From: Crenobacter oryzisoli | GTDB lineage: Bacteria; Pseudomonadota; Gammaproteobacteria; Burkholderiales; Chromobacteriaceae | Direction of reading: 5' to 3' | Assembly: GCF_030385785.1 (NCBI RefSeq) | Contig: NZ_JAUEDK010000050.1 | Location: 1 to 32,663 of the forward strand | DNA: 32,663 nt | Shown here: positions 17,849-24,774 of the stretch, piece by piece | Layout of the letters: each line of letters starts with the position of its first letter | Numbering within the stretch: position 1 is the stretch's first letter | Translations under genes and position numbers: made by a program | The notes under the pieces: generated by a model | What the model saw: the letters and a program-made list of their open reading frames with translations, nothing else | Database searches by the model: none | What the model was told of the DNA's origin: nothing

Positions 17849-18183
17849 CAGAAAAACTGCTTTCGCATGATTTAATTGGCTGGCTAAAAAAAAGCGGGGT
17901 CATTGAATCAAACGGCCGATTAAAAAAGCTTCGAATTAAGTGGCTTCTGTGGAAAATAACGCCTTGGCAAGATTCAAGATTGAAAACGCCGGGAATGGGG
18001 TTTTTTAACGCTGAATTTGCTGCTATGCAACGTAATACCCGATCGGATTCAAGCCTAATTTCCTATGGAAAGTTTGCCGCTACTCAAGAAAACCGGCGTT
18101 GTGGTCGCTAAAACGGGGCGGGCTTATCGCTATTGCGAAGTCGGAAATATTGCGGTGCACAACATTAATTCGCTTATCGCCGA
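17849..18183. other. AT-rich spacer between the two divergent riboswitch promoters
   Basis: About 335 bases, clearly more AT-rich than the flanking genes, with A and T runs. A 40-codon frame (18065-18187, plus) has no ribosome site and is not called. It probably holds upstream activator sites for both promoters, but I recognise no specific motif. Confidence 0.5.
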
Positions 18184-18212
18184 TTGACAGCAGCATCGTG
18201 TCTGTCTAGATT
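18184..18212 (+). promoter_or_regulatory. Sigma70-type promoter for the permease riboswitch transcript
   Basis: TTGACA (18184-18189), a 17-base spacer and TAGATT (18207-18212): a near-consensus promoter. The predicted start is about 40 bases before aptamer 1. Confidence 0.8.
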
Positions 18213-18255
18213 TTCCGCAGCTTTCGCCTCTTCGCTGCGTCGAGGGGCGAAACGA

Positions 18256-18426
18256 TGCAGCAGGAGAGACTGCCCGACCCGGGCGGCGCCGAAGGGGAAT
18301 CGCCCCAGAAACTCTCAGGCAAAAGGACTGCTGCATCGACGAGCTCTCTGGAGAGTAGGCCTACGTGGCCTCGCCGAAGGAAAAGCGCCGCTGGCGCGTA
18401 ATCTCTCAGGCAAAAGGACAGAGGGG
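18256..18426 (+). promoter_or_regulatory. Tandem glycine riboswitch controlling the amino-acid permease
   Basis: Two aptamers in the same order as the gcvH copy. Aptamer 1 starts GCAGGAGAGACTG and has GCGCCGAAGGGG and CTCTCAGGCAAAAGGAC. Aptamer 2 has CTCTGGAGAG, CTCGCCGAAGGAAA and CTCTCAGGCAAAAGGACAGAGG. Bases 18277-18412 are identical to the reverse complement of 17646-17781. Differences are confined to the P1-proximal edges and the A-rich tail. The first gene with a good start lies 425 bases downstream, an unusually long leader that includes a hairpin, a possible 9-codon frame and a palindromic repeat. Confidence 0.95.
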
Positions 18427-18435
18427 GGCAGACGT

Positions 18436-18464
18436 CGTAAGCCTTGGCGGCACCGAGGCTTACG
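18436..18464 (+). other. Leader hairpin after the second glycine riboswitch
   Basis: CGTAAGCCT (18436-18444) pairs perfectly with AGGCTTACG (18456-18464). The flanking GGGGG at the aptamer's 3' edge can extend the stem with CCCCC (18465-18469). No T-run follows. It is a plausible expression-platform element. Confidence 0.5.
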
Positions 18465-18489
18465 CCCCCGACCTTGCCGAGGAGAGGCC

Positions 18490-18519
18490 ATGCTTCCCCA
18501 TTCCGTTAATGATTCCTAG
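18490..18519 (+). other. Possible 9-codon leader frame
   Basis: ATG at 18490, preceded by GAGGAGAGG, encodes MLPHSVNDS and stops at TAG. The good ribosome site just after a riboswitch suggests either a leader peptide or the relic of a gene once controlled here. There is no family evidence. Confidence 0.3.
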
Positions 18520-18585
18520 CGAATCCGCCTGACGAACCCCCGACAAAATTCAAAATCGGGTTTTGTCTCCGGTTCTTATTAATAA

Positions 18586-18694
18586 AGCTGCAACAAATCC
18601 CAGCGCAACGGTTCTGGCTAGGCGTGCTGCCGCAGACAGTACAAGTCGTACGGCAAGGCAGCGCAACAACGCCAGGAGGGGTTTGTTAGCAGCT
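18586..18694 (+). repeat. Intergenic palindromic repeat, copy 2 (about 109 bp)
   Basis: Ends AGCTGCAACAAATCC (18586-18600) and GGTTTGTTAGCAGCT (18680-18694) form an imperfect inverted repeat. The interior matches copy 1 at 14127-14240 closely, including GGCTAGGCGTGCTGCC, GCAGACAGTAC and GGCAAGGCAGC. It has the same orientation as copy 1. It lies in the untranslated leader of the permease, between its riboswitch and its start codon. Confidence 0.8.
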
Positions 18695-18850
18695 CTAAAA
18701 CACCGCGTCCCCATCATTCCTTCCCGTCTATTGGCAGGAAGGCTGTGCCCGGCTGCGCCGGTGAAATCCATGCAGATTCATTCGACCGTCCGTGACCGGC
18801 GCGATGCAGGTGCCGGCGTAGCGACGGCTGTGTGTGCAAAGGAGAAACGA

Positions 18851-20248
18851 ATGCAAGAGCAGCAAGACAAGTTGCATCGCGGTCTGGAAGAGCGCCACAT
18901 CAATATGATGGCGCTCGGTGCCGCCATCGGCGTCGGCCTGTTTCTCGGCTCGGCGACCGCGATCAAGATGGCCGGTCCGGCCATCATGCTGTCGTACGCC
19001 ATCGGTGGCGCCGCCATCTACATCATCATGCGGGCGCTCGGCGAGATGGCGATCCACAACCCGGTCGCCGGCTCGTTCAGCCGCTACGCGCAGGACTACC
19101 TCGGGCCGCTGGCCGGCTACCTGACCGGCTGGACCTACTGGTTCATGTGGATCGTCACCTGTATGGCCGAGATCACCGCGGTCGCCGTTTACATGGGTGT
19201 ATGGTTCCCGGGCACGCCGGGCTGGATCTGGTCGCTGGCCGCGCTGGTGTCGATGGCGTCGGTCAACTTCATCGCGGTGAAGGCGTATGGCGAGTTCGAG
19301 TTCTGGTTCGCGGCAATCAAGATCGTCACCATCGTGCTGATGATCGTGTCCGGCGCGGGGACGATCTTCTTCGGCTTCGCCAACGGCGGCATTGCCACCG
19401 GCATCGCCAACCTGTGGAGCCACGGCGGTTTCCTGCCCAACGGCGTGCAGGGGGTGCTGATGGCGCTGCCGATGGTGATGTTCGCGTACCTCGGGGTGGA
19501 GATGATCGGCCTGACCGCCGGCGAGGCGAAGAACCCCAAGAAATCGCTCGCGCGCGCAATCGACACGGTGTTCTGGCGCATCCTGATCTTCTACATCGGC
19601 GCGCTGCTGGTGATCATGGCGATCTACCCGTGGAACGAGATCGGCACCGCGGGCAGCCCGTTTGTGATGACCTTCGAGAAGATGGGCATCCCGGCCGCCG
19701 CCGGCATCATCAACTTCGTGGTGCTGACCGCCGCGCTGTCCTCGTGTAACAGCGGCATCTTCAGTACCGGCCGCATGCTGTACAACCTCGCGCAGCAGAA
19801 GCAAGCGCTGCCGGTGTTCGCCAAGGTTGGTCGAAACGGCGTGCCGAACGCGGCGGTGCTGATATCGGTGTTCCTGCTGCTGATCGGCGTGCTGCTCAAC
19901 TATGTCGCGCCGAAGCAGGTGTTCGTCTGGCTGACCGCTGTGTCCACCTTCGCTGCGATCTGGACCTGGGGCGTGATCCTGCTGTCGCAGCTGCGTTTCC
20001 GCAGCCGGCTCAGCCGGGTGGAGCTGGCCGCGCTGTCGTACCGGATGCCACTGTTCCCGTATGGTTCGTACCTGGCCGGCGCGTTCCTGCTGCTGGTGAT
20101 CGGCCTGATGGCGTACTTCCCCGACACCCGCGTCGCGCTGATCATCGGCCCGGCATGGATCGCGATGCTGATGGTCGTCTACTACCTGCTGGGTTACAAC
20201 AAACAGAGATGCGAGGTGCAGCCGGCTATCGTGGAACAGTCGCTCTGA
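18851..20248 (+). CDS. Amino-acid permease, AAT/APC family (ProY-like)
   Basis: Inner-membrane amino-acid:proton symporter of 465 aa with about 12 membrane segments. The N-terminus reads LHRGLEERHINMMALGAAIGVGLFLGSA-x-AIKMAGPAIMLSY, the family's substrate-binding unwound helix. LGEMAIHNPVAGSFSRYA, GYLTGWTYWFMWI, YGEFEFWFAAIKI and VLTAALSSCNSGIFSTGRMLY follow. Overall it most resembles E. coli ProY, with CycA a more distant relative. AAGGAG lies 7 bases before the ATG at 18851; the frame stays open further upstream without support. Control by a glycine riboswitch suggests the substrate is glycine or a related small amino acid, possibly as overflow import or exchange; specificity cannot be read from sequence. 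Confidence 0.9.
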   Translation: MQEQQDKLHRGLEERHINMMALGAAIGVGLFLGSATAIKMAGPAIMLSYAIGGAAIYIIMRALGEMAIHNPVAGSFSRYAQDYLGPLAGYLTGWTYWFMWIVTCMAEITAVAVYMGVWFPGTPGWIWSLAALVSMASVNFIAVKAYGEFEFWFAAIKIVTIVLMIVSGAGTIFFGFANGGIATGIANLWSHGGFLPNGVQGVLMALPMVMFAYLGVEMIGLTAGEAKNPKKSLARAIDTVFWRILIFYIGALLVIMAIYPWNEIGTAGSPFVMTFEKMGIPAAAGIINFVVLTAALSSCNSGIFSTGRMLYNLAQQKQALPVFAKVGRNGVPNAAVLISVFLLLIGVLLNYVAPKQVFVWLTAVSTFAAIWTWGVILLSQLRFRSRLSRVELAALSYRMPLFPYGSYLAGAFLLLVIGLMAYFPDTRVALIIGPAWIAMLMVVYYLLGYNKQRCEVQPAIVEQSL

Positions 20249-20333
20249 TAGGGGCGTCGCCTGTTCTTCGCGGGCTTTCCACGTGAGGGCGGGCTTCGTC
20301 GCTAATAGGTAGAGGTCCCGTGTGCCGATAATA

Positions 20334-20366
20334 TGAAAAAGGCCCGATGTTTCGGGCCTTTTCTTG
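20334..20366. terminator. Bidirectional intrinsic terminator
   Basis: AAAAAGGCCCGA and TTCGGGCCTTTTCTT form a stem (GGCCCGA with TCGGGCC) flanked by A-rich and T-rich tracts, so it works on both strands. It serves the convergent permease (plus) and H1-like gene (minus). Confidence 0.9.
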
Positions 20367-20412
20367 TTGCAACGGGGGTACCGTTGCCTGGATTCGGTCA
20401 GTGACCGGAGCG

Positions 20413-21051
20413 TTATTTCGAGCGCTTGCGGTTGGCGGGCGCTGGAGCTGCGTCGGGCGTGGCCTCGGCGGCAGGGCGCCCTGTCTTGACGTCTTCCAGG
20501 CCCGCTAACAGGACCTTGAGCTTGTCGATCGGCAGCGCTTCCAGCGCGTGCAGGCCGGCACGCAGCAGTTCGCTTTTCTTGATGCTTACGCCGGCTTCCA
20601 AGCCCTTCTTCTTGAGGTCGGCGATCTTCGCGTAGTCGGTCTCGGGCATGGTAAAGCTGTCCCGCACTACCTTGGCCTTCTTCTTCTTTTTCGGTACTTC
20701 GGCTTGGACTGGCGCAGCGGCTTCCACGGCGACAGGTGCTACCGCTGCGGCGGGGGCCACAACAGCTTTCGTCTCGGCGGGTTTTGCGGCCGGTTTGCTC
20801 GTGACGGGTCTCTTGGCCGGGGCGCTTCTCTTCACCGGGGCGCTTTGCTTCACTGGCGCCGTCTTCTTGTCGGCTGCGGCTTGGGCCGTTGCATCGGTTT
20901 TCTGGACTGGCGGGGTTACTACGGCGGGAGCGGGGGCTGCCGATTTCTCTTGCTTCGGCGTCGCAGTGGTGTCGCTGGCAGCGGGTTTATCGCCGCTGGC
21001 AGGGGTGGTACGGGCTACGGGGGCTTTGGCGGCTTGCTTGGCTTTTTTCAT
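20413..21051 (-). CDS. Histone-H1-like Lys/Ala/Pro-rich DNA-associated protein
   Basis: A 212-aa basic protein. Residues 1-128 are low-complexity with repeated KP, AP and PVK units (for example SAPVKRSAPAKRPV) and a KKKKKAK run at 121-127, as in bacterial H1-like proteins that bind DNA non-specifically. Residues 129-190 form a compact domain: VRDSFTMPETDYAKIADLKKK, SIKKSELLRAGLHALEAL and DKLKVLLAGL, a strand followed by helices that recalls ribbon-helix-helix proteins. The ATG at 21051 has only a weak AAGAA site. A perfect 21-bp palindrome lies 26 bases upstream. A nucleoid or regulatory role is inferred. Confidence 0.75.
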   Translation of the reverse strand: MKKAKQAAKAPVARTTPASGDKPAASDTTATPKQEKSAAPAPAVVTPPVQKTDATAQAAADKKTAPVKQSAPVKRSAPAKRPVTSKPAAKPAETKAVVAPAAAVAPVAVEAAAPVQAEVPKKKKKAKVVRDSFTMPETDYAKIADLKKKGLEAGVSIKKSELLRAGLHALEALPIDKLKVLLAGLEDVKTGRPAAEATPDAAPAPANRKRSK

Positions 21052-21076
21052 TGTGGTTCTTCACTGGGCGGGTAAA

Positions 21077-21097
21077 CGGTATATACAGTATATACCG
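21077..21097. promoter_or_regulatory. Perfect 21-bp palindrome upstream of the H1-like gene
   Basis: Arms CGGTATATAC and GTATATACCG are symmetrical about a central A at 21087. On the minus strand it contains TATACT, a possible -10, so it would overlap the core promoter. It partly recalls an SOS box (CTGTATATA) but lacks the second CAG half. Confidence 0.6.
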
Positions 21098-21199
21098 ATT
21101 TAGACGCTTTCATTTGGCATTTCCTTCAGGCGCCCCCTGAGTAGCTACCCCGGCTCTTCCTGCTTTTCGGTGAGCGTCAACCCAAGCTCGTAGACACCC

Positions 21200-21673
21200 T
21201 CAGGGCTTCAGCGGCATGGCGCTGGTGCATTTGATCTCGTCCAGGCAGACGCTGGACTTCACCCCGCTCACCCCCGGAATGCGCATCAGCGTATCCAGCA
21301 GAAAGTCTGACAGCGATTTCAGGTCGCGTGCGACCACCTTCAACACATAGTCGACTTCTCCTGTCACCGAAAAGCATTCCTGGATCTGCGGCAGTTCCGC
21401 TACCAGCTCCTTGAACTTCGCCAGATCGCGAATATGGCCGCGCTCCATGGTCACGTGGATGAAGGCCACCACGTCGAAGCCCAGGCCTTCCGCGCTCAGC
21501 CGGGTCTCGTAGCGCTTGATGATGCCGATCTCCTCAAGCCGCCGGTGACGGCGCAGCGTCTGCGCCGGCGACAGCCGTACCGCTTCGGCGAGTTCAAGGT
21601 TAGTGGCCCGCCCGTGCGCCTGCAAAAAGCTCAAGATTCGGCGGTCAATTTGGTCCAGTTCGATGGGGTGCAA
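21200..21673 (-). CDS. Lrp/AsnC-family transcriptional regulator
   Basis: A 157-aa feast/famine regulator. The N-terminal winged helix-turn-helix (about 1-60) reads IELDQIDRRILSFLQAHGRATNLELAEAVRLSPAQTLRRHRRLEEIGIIKRY. A RAM (amino-acid-binding) domain follows with FSVTGEVDYVLKVVARDL and LDTLMRIPGVSGVKSSVCL. The start is a TTG at 21673 with AGGA 8 bases upstream; later Met codons would delete the helix-turn-helix. It is divergent from the amino-acid dehydrogenase and its catabolic operon, the usual arrangement for a local activator responding to the pathway's amino acid. Phenylalanine or tyrosine is the natural guess. Confidence 0.93.
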   Translation of the reverse strand: MHPIELDQIDRRILSFLQAHGRATNLELAEAVRLSPAQTLRRHRRLEEIGIIKRYETRLSAEGLGFDVVAFIHVTMERGHIRDLAKFKELVAELPQIQECFSVTGEVDYVLKVVARDLKSLSDFLLDTLMRIPGVSGVKSSVCLDEIKCTSAMPLKP

Positions 21674-21697
21674 TCCGATTTCCTAGTGCAATTGTTC

Positions 21698-21714
21698 TAT
21701 GAAATTTTATTGTG
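21698..21714. promoter_or_regulatory. Possible Lrp-type binding site in the divergent promoter region
   Basis: TATGAAATTTTATTGTG has the AT-rich, partly symmetrical form typical of Lrp-family sites. It lies 24 bases upstream of the regulator's start codon. A palindromic ATGACGTCAT follows at 21729-21738. Confidence 0.35.
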
Positions 21715-21854
21715 AAACATGCCGCTTGATGACGTCATTATGCAATCCTATTTTGCGGAGTCAAGCATAGACTGATTGGCGCAGTCAGCTAAATACCAAG
21801 GATAAACAGAGGAGTATCGGCCGTCGCCCGCTGCGATTGCGCTGATCGAACGCG

Positions 21855-21875
21855 ATAAAGTTCGTGCAACTTTAT
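21855..21875. promoter_or_regulatory. Inverted repeat upstream of the amino-acid dehydrogenase
   Basis: ATAAAGTT and AACTTTAT are perfect inverted repeats across 5 bases (CGTGC), 40 bases before the dehydrogenase ATG. It is a candidate operator for the aromatic-catabolism block. Following T-runs also allow a weak terminator reading. Confidence 0.45.
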
Positions 21876-21915
21876 TTCGTTTTTGTCGTCACCCCGTTTC
21901 GGAATTGAACACACA

Positions 21916-23142
21916 ATGAAAGAACTGCTGAACCGATTCGAAACCAAGGCCCCGGAGATCGTCTTCGAGTGGCACGACAGTGAAACTACTGCCCGCGGCT
22001 GGGTGGTGATCAACTCGCTGCGTGGCGGCGCTGCCGGTGGCGGCACCCGTATGCGCAAGGGCCTGGACCGCCGCGAGGTCGAGTCGCTGGCCAAGACAAT
22101 GGAAGTGAAGTTCACGGTGTCCGGCCCGCAGATCGGCGGCGCCAAGTCCGGCATCGACTTCGACCCGGCCGACCCGCGCAAGGAAGGGGTGCTGCGCCGC
22201 TGGTACCAGGCGGTGATGCCGCTGCTCAAGGCATACTACGGCACCGGTGGCGACCTGAACGTCGACGAAATTCACGAGGTGATCCCGGTCACCGAAAGTT
22301 TCGGCCTGTGGCACCCGCAAGAAGGCGTGGTGAACGGCCACTTCAAGCCGACCGAGAGCCAGCGCATCCAGCAGGTCGGCCAGCTGCGCGTCGGCGTGTC
22401 CAAAGTGGTCGAGGACGCCGTCTACACGCCGGCCCCGGAGCGCAAATACGTGGTCGCCGACCTGATCACCGGCTGGGGCGTTGCCGAGTCGGTCGCCCAC
22501 TACTACCGCATCTACGGCGGCGATCTCGCGGGCAAGCGTGTGATCGTGCAAGGCTGGGGCAACGTCGGTTCGGCTGCCGCCTACTATCTGGCCCGCGCCG
22601 GCGCGAAGATCGTCGGCATCATCGACCGCGACGGCGGCCTGTTGAAGCCGGAAGGGTTCAGCTTCGACGAAGTGCGCGACCTGTACCTGAACAAGAAGGG
22701 CAACCAGCTCGCGACCGAGGGCATGCTGCCGTTCACCGAAATCAACCAGCAAATCTGGAACATCGGTGCTGAGGTATTCCTGCCGTGTGCCGCTTCCCGC
22801 CTGGTTACCCGCGAGCAGCTCGACCAACTGGTCGCCGCCGGCCTGGAAGTGATCTCCAGCGGCGCCAACGTGCCGTTCGCCGACCCCGAGATCTTCTACG
22901 GCGCCATCTACCAGCACGCCGACGAACAAGTCGCGGTGATCCCCGACTTCATCGCCAACTGCGGCATGGCGCGCGCGTTCGCCTTCCTGATGCAGGGTGG
23001 CATCGAGATTTCCGACGCTGCAATCTTCAGCGACGCCTCCGCCACCATTGCCCAAGCACTCGAGCGCTGCCACGCCCGCTCGACCCAACGCACCAACATC
23101 GCCAGCACCGCGTTTGAAATCGCGCTGCAACAACTCGTTTAA
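21916..23142 (+). CDS. Glu/Leu/Phe/Val dehydrogenase-family amino-acid dehydrogenase
   Basis: NAD(P)-dependent oxidative deaminase of 408 aa. The dimerisation domain has [18 protein letters not shown] and then [22 protein letters not shown]. Lysines K65 and K77 keep the 12-residue spacing of the substrate and catalytic lysines of glutamate dehydrogenase. Acidic residues in GGDLNVDE (111-118) are candidates for the catalytic Asp. The Rossmann domain has [11 protein letters not shown] (GWGNVG 213-218), ending in Asp237 (IIDRDGG), which favours NAD+. The ATG at 21916 fits the family start; a TTG at 21883 is unsupported. It is followed after 11 bases by 4-hydroxyphenylpyruvate dioxygenase, so tyrosine or phenylalanine is the likely substrate, in place of an aminotransferase. 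Glutamate or leucine remains possible. Confidence 0.9.
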   Translation: MKELLNRFETKAPEIVFEWHDSETTARGWVVINSLRGGAAGGGTRMRKGLDRREVESLAKTMEVKFTVSGPQIGGAKSGIDFDPADPRKEGVLRRWYQAVMPLLKAYYGTGGDLNVDEIHEVIPVTESFGLWHPQEGVVNGHFKPTESQRIQQVGQLRVGVSKVVEDAVYTPAPERKYVVADLITGWGVAESVAHYYRIYGGDLAGKRVIVQGWGNVGSAAAYYLARAGAKIVGIIDRDGGLLKPEGFSFDEVRDLYLNKKGNQLATEGMLPFTEINQQIWNIGAEVFLPCAASRLVTREQLDQLVAAGLEVISSGANVPFADPEIFYGAIYQHADEQVAVIPDFIANCGMARAFAFLMQGGIEISDAAIFSDASATIAQALERCHARSTQRTNIASTAFEIALQQLV

Positions 23143-23153
23143 GGGAGCCTGCC

Positions 23154-24233
23154 ATGACCGATCTGTTTGAAAACCCGATGGGCTTGATGGGCTTCGAATT
23201 CGTCGAATTCGCATCGCCGACCCCGAACGTGCTCGAGCCGCTGTTCGAGCAAATGGGCTTCACGCTGGTGGCGCGCCACCGCTCCAAGGACGTGGTCCTA
23301 TACCGCCAGGGCGAGGTCAACTTCATCGTCAACCGCGAGCCGCACAGCCAGGCCGCCTACTTCGCCGCCGAGCACGGCCCGAGCGCCTGCGGCATGGCAT
23401 TCCGCGTGCGCGACTCGCACAAGGCCTACGCCCGTGCGCTGGAGCTGGGCGCGCAGCCGGTGGACATCCCGACCGGCCCGATGGAGCTGCGCCTGCCGGC
23501 GATCAAGGGCATCGGCGGCGCGCCGATCTACCTGATCGACCGCTTCGAGGACGGCAAGTCGATCTACGACATCGACTTCGAATTCATCGACGGCGTCGAC
23601 CGTCACCCGGTCGGTCATGGCCTGAAGCTGATCGACCACCTGACCCACAACGTCTACCGCGGCCGCATGGCATTCTGGGCCGGCTTCTATGAGAAGCTGT
23701 TCAACTTCCGCGAGATCCGCTACTTCGACATCCAGGGCGAATATACCGGCCTGACCTCCAAGGCGATGACCGCGCCGGACGGCAAGATCCGCATCCCGCT
23801 CAACGAGGAATCGAAGAAGGGCAGCGGCCAGATTGAAGAATTCCTGATGGCCTTCAACGGCGAAGGCATCCAGCACATCGCCTTCCTGTGCGACAGCCTG
23901 ATCGACACCATCGATCGCCTGCAGATGGCTGGCGTGCCGCTGATGACCGCGCCGAACGACTACTACTACCAGGGTCTGGAGGCGCGTCTGCCGGGCCACG
24001 GCCAGCCGGTCGAACAGCTGCAGTCGCGCGGCATCCTGCTCGATGGCACCACCGAAGGCGGCAAGCCGCGCCTGTTGCTGCAGATCTTCTCCAAGACCCT
24101 GCTCGGCCCGGTGTTCTTCGAGTTCATCCAGCGCAAGGGCGACGAGGGCTTCGGCGAAGGCAACTTCAAGGCGCTGTTCGAATCGCTCGAGCGCGACCAG
24201 ATCCAGCGCGGCACCCTCAAAGTGGAGGCGTGA
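23154..24233 (+). CDS. hpd: 4-hydroxyphenylpyruvate dioxygenase
   Basis: Fe(II) oxygenase converting 4-hydroxyphenylpyruvate to homogentisate. At 359 aa with two VOC modules, it has iron ligands at H162 (LIDHLTHNV), H241 (IQHIAFLC) and E323 ([19 protein letters not shown]). These are in register with the characterised Pseudomonas enzyme to within one residue. The C-terminal helix that closes the active site ([17 protein letters not shown]) is present. A GGGAG site precedes the ATG. It sits second in the catabolic run, 11 bases after the dehydrogenase and 1 base before the VOC gene. Confidence 0.97.
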   Translation: MTDLFENPMGLMGFEFVEFASPTPNVLEPLFEQMGFTLVARHRSKDVVLYRQGEVNFIVNREPHSQAAYFAAEHGPSACGMAFRVRDSHKAYARALELGAQPVDIPTGPMELRLPAIKGIGGAPIYLIDRFEDGKSIYDIDFEFIDGVDRHPVGHGLKLIDHLTHNVYRGRMAFWAGFYEKLFNFREIRYFDIQGEYTGLTSKAMTAPDGKIRIPLNEESKKGSGQIEEFLMAFNGEGIQHIAFLCDSLIDTIDRLQMAGVPLMTAPNDYYYQGLEARLPGHGQPVEQLQSRGILLDGTTEGGKPRLLLQIFSKTLLGPVFFEFIQRKGDEGFGEGNFKALFESLERDQIQRGTLKVEA

Positions 24234-24234
24234 T

Positions 24235-24774
24235 ATGAAGATCGACCGCATTCACCATGTGGCGTACCGCTGCAAGGACGCCAAAGAGACGGTGCTGTGG
24301 TACCAGCAGATGCTGAAGATGGATTTTGTGCTGGCGATCGCCGAGGACCTGGTGCCGTCGACCAAGGAGCCGGACCCGTACATGCACATCTTCCTCGACG
24401 CCGGCAACGGCAACGTGCTGGCGTTCTTCGAGCTGCCGACCAAGCCGGAAATGGGGCGCGACCCGAACACCCCGGCCTGGGTGCAGCACATCGCGTTCAA
24501 GGTGAAGGACCGTGCCGAGCTGCTCGACTACAAGGCGCACCTCGAGGCCAACGGCGTGAACGTGCTCGGTCCGACCGACCACGGCGCCTTCCATTCGATC
24601 TATTTCTTCGACCCGAACGGCCACCGCCTCGAGTTGGCGTGCCCGGATCCGAACGAAGCCGAAATGCTGAAGAAGCTCGATGAAGTGAAATGGGACATGC
24701 TGGAAGAGTGGTCGAAGACCAAGCGCGCGCCCAAGCACGCCGACTTCCTGCACAAGCGGGAGTTCGAGCAATGA
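24235..24774 (+). CDS. VOC-superfamily metalloprotein of the tyrosine catabolic operon
   Basis: A 179-aa protein with two beta-alpha-beta-beta-beta modules. Putative metal ligands are H8 (RIHHVAY), E66 (AFFELP), H85 (VQHIAFKV) and E133 (GHRLELAC): an H/E/H/E set like that of glyoxalase I or methylmalonyl-CoA epimerase. The start ATG follows the hpd stop by one base and its own stop overlaps the fumarylacetoacetase ATG (ATGA), so it is translationally locked into the pathway. It occupies the position where homogentisate dioxygenase or maleylacetoacetate isomerase might be expected. Its reaction is unknown; an isomerase, ring-cleavage or detoxifying role are all possible. Confidence 0.85.
   Translation: MKIDRIHHVAYRCKDAKETVLWYQQMLKMDFVLAIAEDLVPSTKEPDPYMHIFLDAGNGNVLAFFELPTKPEMGRDPNTPAWVQHIAFKVKDRAELLDYKAHLEANGVNVLGPTDHGAFHSIYFFDPNGHRLELACPDPNEAEMLKKLDEVKWDMLEEWSKTKRAPKHADFLHKREFEQ

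Noticed and set aside
18065-18187. 40-codon frame in the AT-rich spacer between the riboswitches
   Set aside because: No ribosome site, no recognisable motif, and its end overlaps the -35 of a near-consensus promoter.
18184-18519. 111-aa frame running through the second riboswitch
   Set aside because: It reads through the riboswitch; a matching frame appears in the other copy only because the RNA sequence is duplicated. Only its last 9 codons have a ribosome site.
18550-18771. Minus-strand frame over palindromic repeat copy 2, resembling one over copy 1
   Set aside because: The shared peptide pattern comes from the repeat DNA, not from a conserved protein.
21077-21097. LexA/SOS box
   Set aside because: It has CTGTATATA but not the opposing CAG half; a symmetrical palindrome of another kind is a better description.
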